A stretch of 64,000 nt of DNA from an uncultured Flavobacteriaceae bacterium (GCA_943842625.1 CALTCK010000013.1:111949-175948), one strand, 5' to 3'. Shown: positions 34,887 to 45,085, counted from the stretch's first letter. A program made the numbers and translations. Notes: generated by a model from the letters alone, not told the origin.

Positions 34887-36497
34887 CTACCCTAGTGGTG
34901 GAGCTCCAGCCATGATTTCTTCATTGGCAAAGGATTCAAATTTTTTAAAGTTTTCTTTAAAAGATGCTGCTAATTTATGGGCTGTTTCATAATATCCTTT
35001 ATCGTTTCTCCATGTTGCCCTTGGGCTCAATACGTCAGTAGGTACATTTGGACAGGTTCTTGGTTGTTGTAGACCAAAAACTGAGTGAATATGATAATTA
35101 TCTGCATTTACTTTTTCCAATGAACCATCAATAGCAGCAGTTATCATAGCTCGTGTATATTTTAACTTCATTCTAGTTCCAACACCGAAAGGACCTCCAG
35201 TCCAACCAGTATTGACAAGCCAAACGGTAACCCCTGCTTCTTGCATTTTTTTACTGAGCATTTCAGCATATTTAGTTGGGTGTAAAGGCATAAATGGAGC
35301 TCCAAAACAAGCTGAAAAACTTGGTAAAGGTTCATCTACCCCAGCCTCTGTTCCAGCAACTTTTGCTGTATAGCCGCTAATAAAGTGATAAGCAGCTTGA
35401 CCAGGCGTCAATTTAGAGATTGGAGGTAAAACCCCAAAAGCATCCGCAGTTAAAAAGAATATATTTTTTGGGTTTTTACCGATAGAGGGGACCTGTATAT
35501 TTTCTATGTGGTTAATAGGATAACTAACTCGAGTATTTTGAGTTATAGAAATATCATCAAAATCAACTGTGCCATCTTTGTCCATTACTATATTTTCGAG
35601 GATAGCTCCAGCTTTAATCGCTTTGAAAATATCAGGTTCATTTTGTTCAGATAAATTAATAACTTTTGCGTAGCATCCGCCTTCAAAATTAAAAACAGTA
35701 TTCTCAGAGGTCCATCCGTGTTCATCATCCCCAATTAATTTTCTATCTGGATCTGCTGAAAGTGTTGTTTTTCCAGTTCCGGATAAACCGAAAAAAATTG
35801 CAGTCTCACCATCTTTACCAACATTCGCAGAGCAATGCATTGGCATTGTATTTTTAAAAACTGGGAGAATAAAGTTTAGGGCAGAAAAAATTCCCTTTTT
35901 AATCTCTCCTGTATAACCTGTTCCACCTATTAAGGCAATTTTTTTTGTAAAATTTAGAATCGCAAAGTTATGTTGACGCGTACCATCTATTTCTGGGTCA
36001 GCTTTAAATCCCGGAGCATTTACAACAAGCCATTCTTTTTTAAAATTTTCTAATTCACTATTTGATGGACGCAAAAACATGTTATAAGAAAACATATTAG
36101 ACCATGAATATTCATTGATGACTCGAATATTCAACTTATAGTTATCATCAGCACAAGCATAACAATCTCTTACATAAATTTCTTTATCAGAAAGGTAAGC
36201 TGTTACTTTTGAATATAATTTATCAAACTTTTCAGGTGAAAAAGGGATGTTGATATCCCCCCACCATATTTTATCATTGGTGATATCATCTTTTACTATA
36301 AAACGATCCATTGGAGATCTGCCGGTGAATTCTCCTGTGTTAATAGCTAAAGCACCACTACTTGCAAGTTTCCCTTGCCCTTTTGATATGGTGTCATTTT
36401 GTAATTGTTCTGCAGTGAGTTGATAATTAACTTTTGCATTATGAATTCCGTAATTATCTAACGAAATATTTTTTTTAGTTTGGTTTTTGTTTACCAT
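34887..36497 (-). CDS. pckA: Phosphoenolpyruvate carboxykinase (ATP)
   Basis: A 536-residue enzyme converting oxaloacetate + ATP to PEP + CO2, the first committed step of gluconeogenesis. The kinase P-loop is FFGLSGTGKTTLSADP, the metal/nucleotide motif is LIGDDEHGW, and the signature RCYACADDNY-like region (RDCYACADD) and NTGWTGG are present. I start at 36497 (MVNKNQTKKN); the frame runs on to 36527 with a threonine-rich leader, and a TAATTTTG promoter box lies 27 bp upstream of the chosen start. Single-gene unit. Confidence 0.96.
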   Translation of the reverse strand: MVNKNQTKKNISLDNYGIHNAKVNYQLTAEQLQNDTISKGQGKLASSGALAINTGEFTGRSPMDRFIVKDDITNDKIWWGDINIPFSPEKFDKLYSKVTAYLSDKEIYVRDCYACADDNYKLNIRVINEYSWSNMFSYNMFLRPSNSELENFKKEWLVVNAPGFKADPEIDGTRQHNFAILNFTKKIALIGGTGYTGEIKKGIFSALNFILPVFKNTMPMHCSANVGKDGETAIFFGLSGTGKTTLSADPDRKLIGDDEHGWTSENTVFNFEGGCYAKVINLSEQNEPDIFKAIKAGAILENIVMDKDGTVDFDDISITQNTRVSYPINHIENIQVPSIGKNPKNIFFLTADAFGVLPPISKLTPGQAAYHFISGYTAKVAGTEAGVDEPLPSFSACFGAPFMPLHPTKYAEMLSKKMQEAGVTVWLVNTGWTGGPFGVGTRMKLKYTRAMITAAIDGSLEKVNADNYHIHSVFGLQQPRTCPNVPTDVLSPRATWRNDKGYYETAHKLAASFKENFKKFESFANEEIMAGAPPLG

Positions 36498-36524
36498 AAC
36501 TTTTTTTGTTGTTGTTGTCAATCG

Positions 36525-36532
36525 CAAAATTA
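36525..36532 (-). promoter_or_regulatory. -7 promoter box of pckA
   Basis: TAATTTTG on the minus strand, 27 bp upstream of the chosen pckA start; it overlaps the longer alternative start and so argues for the shorter gene. Confidence 0.45.
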
Positions 36533-36576
36533 ATAATTCTATTAAAAACGGCCGTCCAATATTAGAAGTTTTGTAT

Positions 36577-36966
36577 TTATTTATTCACAATTATTCCATA
36601 GGCCAATCGCAACCATCCTGTTATCAAAAATAAACCGCCAATGGGCGTTGCAATAGCAAATACTTTAATGTTTATTAAAAAAATATCTTTCATTGCTATA
36701 AAGTAAATAGATCCCGAAAATAATAAGATTCCAAAAACAAAAAAAAGGGATACCCATTTTTGAGTTTTTTGGTCAATAAAGGCTGAAAATCCAATAATAA
36801 GTAACAAAATAACGTGATACATCTGATAGCGTACTCCTGTTTCAAAAGAAGTAATTGTTTTTTCAGAAACTATTTCTTTCAAACCGTGAGCACCGAATGC
36901 TCCTATTATAACTGTTAAAGCTCCCAAAACAGCAGCCAATACAGTAATTTTTTTATTAAAATTCAT
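36577..36966 (-). CDS. DUF423 membrane protein
   Basis: A 129-residue protein with four transmembrane helices. The N terminus contains the conserved GAFGAHGLKE and the C terminus ATPIGGLFLITGWLRLAYG, both DUF423 signatures. Function unknown. It is divergent from the saccharopine dehydrogenase gene; a TAAATTTG box lies 49 bp upstream. Confidence 0.92.
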   Translation of the reverse strand: MNFNKKITVLAAVLGALTVIIGAFGAHGLKEIVSEKTITSFETGVRYQMYHVILLLIIGFSAFIDQKTQKWVSLFFVFGILLFSGSIYFIAMKDIFLINIKVFAIATPIGGLFLITGWLRLAYGIIVNK

Positions 36967-37015
36967 CTCTAAAATATTTATTATTTAGTAAATTCGTATG
37001 GTTATAATTTAGTAT

Positions 37016-37023
37016 CAAATTTA
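37016..37023 (-). promoter_or_regulatory. -7 promoter box of the DUF423 gene
   Basis: TAAATTTG on the minus strand between the divergent DUF423 and saccharopine dehydrogenase genes. Confidence 0.45.
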
Positions 37024-37037
37024 CGAAAACACATCCA

Positions 37038-38405
37038 ATGAGAAACATATTAATTATAGGAGCTGGAAGATCAACAACGTCGTTAATACGTTATCTTATT
37101 GAAAAATCAAGTTCTGAAAATTTGCACATCACCATTGGAGATATCTCTTTAGAATCTGCAAAAAAATTGACTAAGAATCATCCTAACGCTAAAGGGATTT
37201 TGCTAGATGTTTTTAATGAAAAACAACGAGAAGCAGCAGTTAAAGCAGCTGATATTGTTATATCTATGTTACCTGCTCGATTTCACATAGAAGTAGCAAA
37301 AGATTGTATCACTTTTGGAAAAAACTTAGTTACAGCCTCCTACATAAGCGATGAAATGCAAGCCTTAAACAAAGAGGTTCTAGAAAAAGGATTGGTATTT
37401 ATGAATGAAATAGGTGTAGATCCAGGAATCGATCATATGAGTGCCATGCAGGTAATTGACACTATTAGAAATAAAGGGGGGAAACTGATGTTATTTGAAT
37501 CTTTTACTGGGGGATTAATAGCTCCAGAAAGCGATGATAATTTATGGAATTATAAATTTACCTGGAATCCTAGAAATGTTGTACTAGCTGGACAAGGAGG
37601 TGCTGCCGAATTCTTACAAGAAGGTCTTCATAAATATATTCCATACAACAGATTATTCCGTCGTACTGAGTTAATAAAAATTAAAGGGTATGGAGAATTT
37701 GAGGTTTATGCTAACCGAAATTCTTTAAAATACCAAAAAGTCTACGGATTTAAAGATATTTTAACTTTGTACAGAGGCACCATTAGACGCGTTGGCTTCA
37801 GCCGTGCTTGGAATATTTTTGTACAACTAGGGATGACAGATGATAGCTACACAATTCCTAATTCTGAAAACTTATCTTACCGAGAATATGTAAATTTATT
37901 TTTACCCTATTCGCCGACAGATTCAATTGAATTAAAGCTTCGCCATAATTTAAAAATAGATCAAGATGATCTAATATGGAAAAAACTTAGAGAAATTGAT
38001 ATTTTTAGTAGTACAAAATACTTAAAGATTAAAAATGCTACACCCGCTCAAGCACTGCAGAAAATTTTAATGGAAAAGTGGGCATTAGCTAAAAAAGATA
38101 AAGATATGATCGTGATGTATCATAAGTTTGGCTATGAGTTAAAAGGCAAAAATTATCAAATAGATAGTAGTATGGTTACTGTAGGGGAAGATCAAACCTA
38201 TACTGCCATGTCAAAAACAGTAGGGTTACCTGTAGCTATAGCTGCTCTAAAAATTTTAAATAAAACTATTACTACTCCAGGAGTATTAAGACCTATTGAT
38301 AAAGAAGTTTATAAACCAATTTTGAAGGAATTAGAAACCTATGGGGTTCAGTTTAATGAAGAAAAAAAAGAGTATTTAGGATATAACCCTGATAATTTAG
38401 ACTAA
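37038..38405 (+). CDS. Saccharopine dehydrogenase family protein (Lys9-like)
   Basis: A 455-residue NAD(P)-dependent protein. The N-terminal Rossmann loop is ILIIGAGRSTTSLI; the core has SMLPARFHIEVAKDCI, EIGVDPGIDHMSAM and SFTGGLIAPESDDNLWNYKFTW, which are the substrate-side signatures of saccharopine dehydrogenase (glutamate-forming). The reaction links lysine and 2-aminoadipate semialdehyde through saccharopine. With glutaryl-CoA dehydrogenase in the same window, a lysine breakdown role is plausible; the direction cannot be told from sequence. Single gene. Confidence 0.88.
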   Translation: MRNILIIGAGRSTTSLIRYLIEKSSSENLHITIGDISLESAKKLTKNHPNAKGILLDVFNEKQREAAVKAADIVISMLPARFHIEVAKDCITFGKNLVTASYISDEMQALNKEVLEKGLVFMNEIGVDPGIDHMSAMQVIDTIRNKGGKLMLFESFTGGLIAPESDDNLWNYKFTWNPRNVVLAGQGGAAEFLQEGLHKYIPYNRLFRRTELIKIKGYGEFEVYANRNSLKYQKVYGFKDILTLYRGTIRRVGFSRAWNIFVQLGMTDDSYTIPNSENLSYREYVNLFLPYSPTDSIELKLRHNLKIDQDDLIWKKLREIDIFSSTKYLKIKNATPAQALQKILMEKWALAKKDKDMIVMYHKFGYELKGKNYQIDSSMVTVGEDQTYTAMSKTVGLPVAIAALKILNKTITTPGVLRPIDKEVYKPILKELETYGVQFNEEKKEYLGYNPDNLD

Positions 38406-38412
38406 GCAATCT

Positions 38413-39114
38413 CTATTTTCTACCTAAAAACATACTTATAAAATAAAGAAGTGTTGCTAGAGATCCCAATGCTGCTACTACATAGGTTCTTGCTGCCCAT
38501 TTCAATGCGTCTTTTGCACCTGCATGTTCCTCTTGTGTTACCATATTTTTATTTTCTAACCAAGCTAATGCGCGATTACTAGCATCAAATTCTACAGGTA
38601 GAGTTATAAACGTAAATAAAGTAGTCATTGCAAAAAGTATAATCCCAGCTAAAAACAACATCGAACCTAAGGCACTTCCTGAGTACATTAAAATCAATCC
38701 TGCCATAATTACAAAATTCGAAATTTTACTTGAAAATCCTACTGCTGGTACAATTTGCGAACGCAAGGTTAACCAGCTGTATGCTGTTGCATGTTGAACT
38801 GCATGACCGCATTCGTGAGCAGCTACCGCAGCAGCAGCGGTATTTCGTTGTGCGTACACGACTTCACTTAAATTAACTGTTTTGTTCACTGGATTGTAAT
38901 GATCTGTTAATTGACCTTTAACTGAAACAACTTGAACATCAGTAATACCATTGTCTAAAAGCATTTTTTCAGCAATTTCTTTACCACTTAATCCATTTTT
39001 GAGTTGAATTTTCGAATATTTTTTAAACTTACTTTTTAGTTGGTTGCTAACATACATACTCACTAAAAAGATGATCCCTGCTAATAAATAATATCCTCCC
39101 ATATTTTTTACCAC
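38413..39114 (-). CDS. Zinc metallopeptidase, YugP family
   Basis: A 233-residue membrane protein. One helix lies at the N terminus, two to three follow the catalytic motif HECGHAVQH (HExxH class; here HECGH, near residue 101). The flanking YAQRNTAAAAVAAHECGHAVQHA is typical of the YugP/DUF-type neutral zinc peptidases, whose substrates are unknown. It sits in the inner membrane. It is the first of a minus-strand gene with its own upstream region and converges on the saccharopine dehydrogenase gene. Confidence 0.9.
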   Translation of the reverse strand: MVKNMGGYYLLAGIIFLVSMYVSNQLKSKFKKYSKIQLKNGLSGKEIAEKMLLDNGITDVQVVSVKGQLTDHYNPVNKTVNLSEVVYAQRNTAAAAVAAHECGHAVQHATAYSWLTLRSQIVPAVGFSSKISNFVIMAGLILMYSGSALGSMLFLAGIILFAMTTLFTFITLPVEFDASNRALAWLENKNMVTQEEHAGAKDALKWAARTYVVAALGSLATLLYFISMFLGRK

Positions 39115-39215
39115 TAAGTGGATTTATTTTGAATATTTTTTTTTATAATGCAAATACTATGCAAAATAATTTTCTAGAATAATTATACTATATAAGTCGA
39201 AAATATACTTAAAAG

Positions 39216-42056
39216 TTATCCTACTATATTTACAATCTTTCCAGGAACTACAATCACTTTCTTTGGAGTTCTTCCATCCAAATAATGAATCGTTTTCTCG
39301 TGTGACATTACGACAGTCTCAATTTCATCTTTAGACATATCAATTGGAAGTTCTAGAGTAAATCGCATTTTTCCATTAAAGGAAATTGGATACTTTTTAA
39401 CATCTTCTATTAAATATTTTTCTTCAAATTTTGGAAATGGTGCTGTCGATATACTTTCTTTATTACCTAATTCACTCCACAGTTCTTCAGAAATATGAGG
39501 TGCATACGGTGATAATAATATTAATAATGGCTCCAACACTTCTTTAGAATTACATTTTTGAGTTCCTAGTTCATTAATTGCAATCATGAATGTAGACACT
39601 GAAGTGTTAAAACTAAAATTTTCAATATCTTCAATTACTTTTTTAATGGTTTTGTGTAGTGTTTTTAGACTATCCTTAGACGCTGCTTGATCAGATACAA
39701 AGAAACTACCTTCTAATCCAGAATGAAACAACCTCCAAGTCTTTTTTAAGAAAGAATATACCCCAGTAATTCCAGCTGTACTCCAAGGCTTAGCTTGTTC
39801 TAAGGGTCCTAAAAACATTTCATACATCCGTAAAGTATCTGCTCCGTATTGCTCGCAAATATCATCTGGATTTACTACATTGTATTTTGATTTAGACATT
39901 TTTTCAATCTCTCTACTCACTTTAAAAGAACCATCTTCCTCAGTAATAAACTCAGCATCTTTAAAATCGGGTCGCCAGTTTTTAAATGCTACCATGTCTA
40001 ATTCGTTAGAAGTATTAACAAAAGATACATCGGTATGAATTGGTTGAGTTTTTAAATTTCCTATTTGACCGATAGAAACTAACTTATTTTTTGCTTCAAC
40101 TCTTTGAACAAAAGCGCTTTCTCCCAAAATCATACCTTGATTAATCAATTTTTTAAAAGGCTCATCAACATTTAAAAAACCTCTATCTTTTAAAAACTTT
40201 ACCCAAAATCGACTGTATAATAAATGTCCAGTTGCATGTTCGCTTCCTCCAATATATAAATCAACATTTTCCCAATATTCCATTGCTTCTTTTGATGAAA
40301 ATTCGTCTTTATTTAAAGCGTCCATATAACGAAACATATACCAACTACTTCCTGCCCAACCTGGCATGGTATTTAATTCTAATGGAAATATCTTAAGATG
40401 ATCAATAAGATCATTAGACACAATTTTATTTTCAGAAGTGTCCCAAGCCCAAATACTTGCACGACCAAGAGGTGGTTCACCAGACTCAGTTGGTAAATAT
40501 TTTTCAATCTCTGGTAAACGAATTGGCAAAAACTTTTCATCTATCATTTGTGGTAATCCGTCTTTATAATATACTGGAAAGGGTTCTCCCCAATATCGCT
40601 GTCTCGAAAAAACCGCATCACGCAAACGATAGTTAATTTCCTTCGTACCGCAATATATTTTCTCTAACTCTTGAATAACTTTGTTGGATGCATCTAAATA
40701 AGAACAACCGTTTACGAAATCGCTATTTGTGATTACTATACCCTCTTTTGAGATATGAGCTTGTTCAGAGATATCAACATCTTGAAATATATTTTTGATT
40801 GGAATATCAAAGTGCTTTGCAAAATCCCAATCTCTTTGATCTCCGCATGGAACAGCCATAACAGCTCCTGTACCATAACCAACCAAAACATAATCACCAA
40901 TCCAAATAGGTATTAAATCCTTTGTTAACGGATGTTTAGCATAGGCTCCTGTAAAAACACCTGTGATATTTTTAACATCTGCCATTCGCTCTCGTTCACT
41001 TTTCTTTGCAGTTGTAGTGATATACTTTTCCACCTCAATACGTTGTTCAGAAGTTGTAATTTTATCGACTAACTCATGTTCTGGAGCTAACGTTAAAAAA
41101 GTTACACCAAAAATGGTATCGGGTCTTGTTGTAAATGTTTTTATGGTTAATCCTTTAACTTCATCTTTATCGTCCAGCACCTTAAACTCAACAGCAGCAC
41201 CAACTGATTTTCCAATCCAGTTACGTTGTGTCTCTTTTAGGGATTCGCTCCAGTCTAAAGTGTCTAATCCTTGTAAAAGTCGTTCTCCATAAGCTGAAAT
41301 ACGCATACTCCATTGAGTCATCTTTTTCTTTATTACGGGAAAACCGCCTCTTTCAGATACTCCACCTACAATTTCATCGTTAGCTAGTACAGTTCCTAGT
41401 TTAGGACACCAATTAACCTCCGTTTCTGCCAAGTATGTTAATCGGTAGTTTAATAATACTTTTTGTTTTTTTTCCTTAGAAAAATTATTCCAAATTTCTG
41501 CTGTAAACTTAGATTGATTCGAGTCACATTTTGCATTCAAACCAATATTACCTCCCTTTTCAAAAATATCAATTAGGTGGGAAATAGGAAACGCTTGTTC
41601 TTTTTGTTTACAATACCAAGACTCAAATAATTGAATAAAAATCCATTGCGTCCATCTGTAATATGTTGGATCCGAGGTTTGCACTTCTCGACTCCAATCA
41701 AAAGAAAAACCAATTTTATCTAATTGTTCTCTATAGCGCAATATGTTTTCTTTAGTCGTTTTTGCAGGATGTTGTCCTGTTTGTATCGCATACTGCTCGG
41801 CAGGTAGTCCAAAAGAATCGTAGCCTTGAGGGTGTAATACATTAAAGCCTTGATGTCTTTTATAACGAGCGTAAATATCACTTGCTATATAACCTAATGG
41901 ATGACCAACATGCAATCCAGCTCCGGATGGGTAGGGAAACATATCTAAAACATAATATTTGGGTTTGTCGCTTTGGTTTTCTGCTTTAAATGTTTGGTTT
42001 TCTGCCCAAAACTTTTGCCACTTGGCTTCAATCTCGTTGAAATGATAATTGCTCAT
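39216..42056 (-). CDS. leuS: Leucyl-tRNA synthetase
   Basis: A class I synthetase of about 946 residues that charges tRNA-Leu. The HIGH-type motif is in PYPSGAGLHVGHPLGY, the KMSKS motif is EKMSKSKYNVV, and the editing domain is present (TTRPDTIFGVTF, then GTGAVMAVPCGDQRDWDFA). Compared with proteobacterial LeuRS it carries an insertion after the HIGH region (around residues 145-195, FEKGGNIGLNAKCDS). Start at 42056 (MSNYHFNEIEAKWQ) is preferred over 42062, which only adds two residues. Confidence 0.96.
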   Translation of the reverse strand: MSNYHFNEIEAKWQKFWAENQTFKAENQSDKPKYYVLDMFPYPSGAGLHVGHPLGYIASDIYARYKRHQGFNVLHPQGYDSFGLPAEQYAIQTGQHPAKTTKENILRYREQLDKIGFSFDWSREVQTSDPTYYRWTQWIFIQLFESWYCKQKEQAFPISHLIDIFEKGGNIGLNAKCDSNQSKFTAEIWNNFSKEKKQKVLLNYRLTYLAETEVNWCPKLGTVLANDEIVGGVSERGGFPVIKKKMTQWSMRISAYGERLLQGLDTLDWSESLKETQRNWIGKSVGAAVEFKVLDDKDEVKGLTIKTFTTRPDTIFGVTFLTLAPEHELVDKITTSEQRIEVEKYITTTAKKSERERMADVKNITGVFTGAYAKHPLTKDLIPIWIGDYVLVGYGTGAVMAVPCGDQRDWDFAKHFDIPIKNIFQDVDISEQAHISKEGIVITNSDFVNGCSYLDASNKVIQELEKIYCGTKEINYRLRDAVFSRQRYWGEPFPVYYKDGLPQMIDEKFLPIRLPEIEKYLPTESGEPPLGRASIWAWDTSENKIVSNDLIDHLKIFPLELNTMPGWAGSSWYMFRYMDALNKDEFSSKEAMEYWENVDLYIGGSEHATGHLLYSRFWVKFLKDRGFLNVDEPFKKLINQGMILGESAFVQRVEAKNKLVSIGQIGNLKTQPIHTDVSFVNTSNELDMVAFKNWRPDFKDAEFITEEDGSFKVSREIEKMSKSKYNVVNPDDICEQYGADTLRMYEMFLGPLEQAKPWSTAGITGVYSFLKKTWRLFHSGLEGSFFVSDQAASKDSLKTLHKTIKKVIEDIENFSFNTSVSTFMIAINELGTQKCNSKEVLEPLLILLSPYAPHISEELWSELGNKESISTAPFPKFEEKYLIEDVKKYPISFNGKMRFTLELPIDMSKDEIETVVMSHEKTIHYLDGRTPKKVIVVPGKIVNIVG

Positions 42057-42140
42057 ACGCATATAAAATTAAAATGCTAGAATACAAAATAGCCTCGATC
42101 ACATTTTAAATAAAATTTTTTAATAAATTATTTACAAATG

Positions 42141-42148
42141 CAAATTTA
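42141..42148 (-). promoter_or_regulatory. Possible -7 promoter box of leuS
   Basis: TAAATTTG on the minus strand, 84 bp upstream of leuS. The distance is rather long, so this is a weak call. Confidence 0.3.
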
Positions 42149-42295
42149 AGAGTATTGTGTGAAAGACAAAAGCTTAAACGTTTCTATTACGGAAACCAAA
42201 AAAAGAAAAATGGATAATTTATTATTTGAAACCATAATTTTTTTAAATGCAAACCTAAATTTAATTGTATTTTTACTTCGTTAATTAATTTTTTT

Positions 42296-43174
42296 ATGTC
42301 ATCTTCATTTGAAAAATATCAAAAAAGAAGGTTAATTTCTTCTTACTTTTCTGTTGTAATTAGTGTTTCTCTCGTATTATTTTTATTGGGATTATTAGGG
42401 CTTTTAGTTCTAAATTCTCAACGTGTTGGGGATTTTTTTAAAGAACAAATTGCAGTTACTATATTCTTAAAAAACGACGCTAAAGAGGTGGAAATTATCC
42501 AGCTAAAACAAAGTTTAGCTATGGCAGAATACACAAAATCTGCAGAATATGTATCAAAAGAACAAGCAGCTGAAGAACACAGTGAAACCATTGGAGAAAA
42601 CTTCACTGACTATCTAGGTTATAATCCTTTACAAAATAGTATTGATGTTCACTTAATCGCAAAATTTGTAAGTCCAGCTATAATTGAAGAAATTACCTCT
42701 GAAATTAAAAATAAAAAATTTGTAGACGATGTAGTCTATGACCAACCTTTAATTGCTAAGTTATCCGAAAATGTTAAAAAAATTAGTTTTTGGGTACTGG
42801 TAATCAGTAGTATTTTCCTTTTAATTGCTATTTTATTAATTAACAGTTCCATTCGTCTTTCTGTTTATGCGAAGCGATTTACCATAAAAACAATGCAGAT
42901 GGTTGGAGCAACTAAATCATTTATCAGACGACCTTTTATCTGGAGAAGCGTTCGATTGGGTATTGTTGGCGCAACTATTGCCCTTATTGGTATGGGAATT
43001 GTTCTGTTTTATTTAGACGAAACATTTAAAGAACTAGAATTGTTACAAGGAAAATTAATGCTGGTCGTTTTATTTGGTTTCATTTTCATAATGGGAATAT
43101 TTATTTCTTGGATTAGCACCTATTTTGCAACGCAACGATTTTTAAACTTAAGATCGGACGAATTGTATTACTAG
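42296..43174 (+). CDS. ftsX: Cell-division ABC permease FtsX
   Basis: A 292-residue membrane protein with one N-terminal helix, an extracytoplasmic domain of about 110 residues (EQIAVTIFLKNDAKEVEI...), and three C-terminal helices with SVYAKRFTIKTMQMVGATKSFIRRPF between the first and second, the FtsX signature. With the ATPase FtsE (not in this window) it controls peptidoglycan hydrolases at the septum. It is the first of the FtsX-DUF3098-UppP-TruB series, a conserved order in Bacteroidota that links division, lipid-carrier recycling and tRNA modification. Confidence 0.93.
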   Translation: MSSSFEKYQKRRLISSYFSVVISVSLVLFLLGLLGLLVLNSQRVGDFFKEQIAVTIFLKNDAKEVEIIQLKQSLAMAEYTKSAEYVSKEQAAEEHSETIGENFTDYLGYNPLQNSIDVHLIAKFVSPAIIEEITSEIKNKKFVDDVVYDQPLIAKLSENVKKISFWVLVISSIFLLIAILLINSSIRLSVYAKRFTIKTMQMVGATKSFIRRPFIWRSVRLGIVGATIALIGMGIVLFYLDETFKELELLQGKLMLVVLFGFIFIMGIFISWISTYFATQRFLNLRSDELYY

Positions 43175-43322
43175 TGGTCAAAAAAATACCAAGCAATTAA
43201 GGATAAAAAACAGTACTATAAAATAAAAAAGTTAAATTGCACTGTTATTTTTTGGGGGAGGAATACTCACAAAATTAAGTCCACAAAATTATCGTTTATT
43301 CAGTGTTTAAATACTAGCTATA

Positions 43323-43586
43323 ATGGGAGAAAAAAAGAGAAAAGAGCAATCTAAAAAAAGTAATGAATTTATATTTCGAAAAAAAAACTATACGTTTATG
43401 ATAATTGGCATTTTATTTATTGCTTTAGGGTTTATATTAATGTCAGGAGGTGGCAGTGATAATCCAAATGTTTTTAATCCAGAAATTTATAATTGGAGAC
43501 GTATTCGTTTAGCGCCAACACTTATCCTGATAGGTTTCGCTATTGAAATTTATGCGATTTTATTAAACCCAAATAAAGATTCTTAA
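43323..43586 (+). CDS. DUF3098 membrane protein
   Basis: An 87-residue protein with a basic N terminus and two transmembrane helices; the central FALGFILMSGGGSDNP-type loop (LGFILMSGGGSDNPNVF) is the DUF3098 signature, followed by YNWRRIRLAPTLILIGF. Function unknown, but nearly always found between ftsX and uppP. Its stop abuts the uppP start directly. Confidence 0.9.
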   Translation: MGEKKRKEQSKKSNEFIFRKKNYTFMIIGILFIALGFILMSGGGSDNPNVFNPEIYNWRRIRLAPTLILIGFAIEIYAILLNPNKDS

Positions 43587-44375
43587 ATGGATAGTTTCGA
43601 CGCTATCATTCTTGGTATTATTCAAGGATTCACTGAATTTCTTCCCGTGTCATCGAGTGGTCATTTGGAATTAGGAAAAGCTATTTTAGGAGACAAGTCT
43701 GTTCCAGAAGATAGTTTGTTATTTACCGTTGTCCTTCATTTTGCGACAGCTATAAGTACTATAGTTGTTTTTAGAAAAGATATTTGGATAATCACACGTA
43801 GTTTATTAAAATTTAATTGGAACGAAGAAACTGAATTTACAGTCAAAATTATCGTTTCTATGATCCCTGCAGGTATAATTGGCTTGTTATTTGAAACACA
43901 ATTAGAATCTTTTTTTGGTGGTAATATTGCTTTTGTAGGAACAATGTTACTAATTACTGCTCTTTTATTATGGTTAGCAGATCGATCTAAAATAACAGAA
44001 AAAAAAGTATCTTATTCCAATGCGTTTATAATTGGTATTGCCCAAGCGATTGCAATGCTTCCGGGAATATCAAGAAGTGGAGCTACCATTTCAACTTCTG
44101 TTTTATTAGGCAATGATAAAAGTAAAGCAGCACGTTTTTCTTTTTTAATGGTCATTCCTTTAATCTTTGGAAAGATTATAAAAGATCTTCTAGGGGGTGA
44201 ATTATTTATAGAAACTATTGATATAACTTCACTTACTCTTGGATTTATAGCGGCTTTTATAAGTGGATTAATCGCTTGTACATGGATGATAAAACTAGTA
44301 CGTCAAAGTAAATTGACTTACTTTTCAATTTACTGTATAATCGTTGGTCTAATAGCAATATTTATAAGCTTATAG
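43587..44375 (+). CDS. uppP: Undecaprenyl-diphosphatase
   Basis: A 262-residue integral membrane enzyme with about eight helices that removes a phosphate from undecaprenyl diphosphate so that the lipid carrier can be reused in cell-wall synthesis. The two family motifs are GFTEFLPVSSSGHLEL (Glu and Ser of the active site) and LPGISRSGATIS. It begins right after DUF3098 and is 8 bp before truB. Confidence 0.96.
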   Translation: MDSFDAIILGIIQGFTEFLPVSSSGHLELGKAILGDKSVPEDSLLFTVVLHFATAISTIVVFRKDIWIITRSLLKFNWNEETEFTVKIIVSMIPAGIIGLLFETQLESFFGGNIAFVGTMLLITALLLWLADRSKITEKKVSYSNAFIIGIAQAIAMLPGISRSGATISTSVLLGNDKSKAARFSFLMVIPLIFGKIIKDLLGGELFIETIDITSLTLGFIAAFISGLIACTWMIKLVRQSKLTYFSIYCIIVGLIAIFISL

Positions 44376-44383
44376 TAGTTATT

Positions 44384-45076
44384 ATGGAAACTTTAGATAT
44401 ATACCAAGAAGGGAAGGTGCTATTAATTGACAAGCCGTTAAATTGGACTTCATTTCAAGTGGTTAATAAAATTAGATGGCTCATTAAACAGCAATTCAGT
44501 ATTAAAAAAATTAAAGTTGGTCATGCTGGCACTTTAGATCCTTTAGCAACCGGTCTATTAATATTATGTACTGGTAAGTTCACAAAAAAAATAGAAACCT
44601 ATCAAGCACAAGTAAAAGAATATACTGGCACTTTTACACTAGGAGCTACCACACCGAGCTACGATTTAGAATCAGAAATAGATCAAAAATTCGATATTTC
44701 AGAAATTTCTAAAGCGGATATTTTAAAAAACACCCAACAATTTCATGGTAAAATACAACAACAACCACCTATCTTTTCGGCATTAAAAAAAAACGGGAAA
44801 CGCCTTTATGAATATGCTAGAGAGGGATCTAAAATTAAGATTCCTTCGAGATCTGTGACTATTAAAGAGTTTCAAATTACTAAAATTGAACTTCCATATA
44901 TAGAATTTAGAATTGTTTGTGGAAAAGGAACCTATATCCGTTCGCTGGCTCATGATTTTGGAAAATCATTAAATAATGGTGCTCATCTTTCAAGTCTTAG
45001 AAGAACAAAAATTGGTGAATTTAGAGTTGAAGATGCTATAGATGTTTTTGAAGTTGAGAAGTTTATCAAAAGTTAA
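44384..45076 (+). CDS. truB: tRNA pseudouridine(55) synthase
   Basis: A 230-residue pseudouridine synthase. The catalytic aspartate lies in GHAGTLDPLATGLLILCTGK; other TruB signatures are LLIDKPLNWTSFQVV at the N terminus and CGKGTYIRSLAHDFG. It converts U55 of tRNA T-loops to pseudouridine. It sits 8 bp after uppP and 9 bp before tag, in one transcript. Confidence 0.96.
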   Translation: METLDIYQEGKVLLIDKPLNWTSFQVVNKIRWLIKQQFSIKKIKVGHAGTLDPLATGLLILCTGKFTKKIETYQAQVKEYTGTFTLGATTPSYDLESEIDQKFDISEISKADILKNTQQFHGKIQQQPPIFSALKKNGKRLYEYAREGSKIKIPSRSVTIKEFQITKIELPYIEFRIVCGKGTYIRSLAHDFGKSLNNGAHLSSLRRTKIGEFRVEDAIDVFEVEKFIKS

Positions 45077-45085
45077 TAAATTTTT

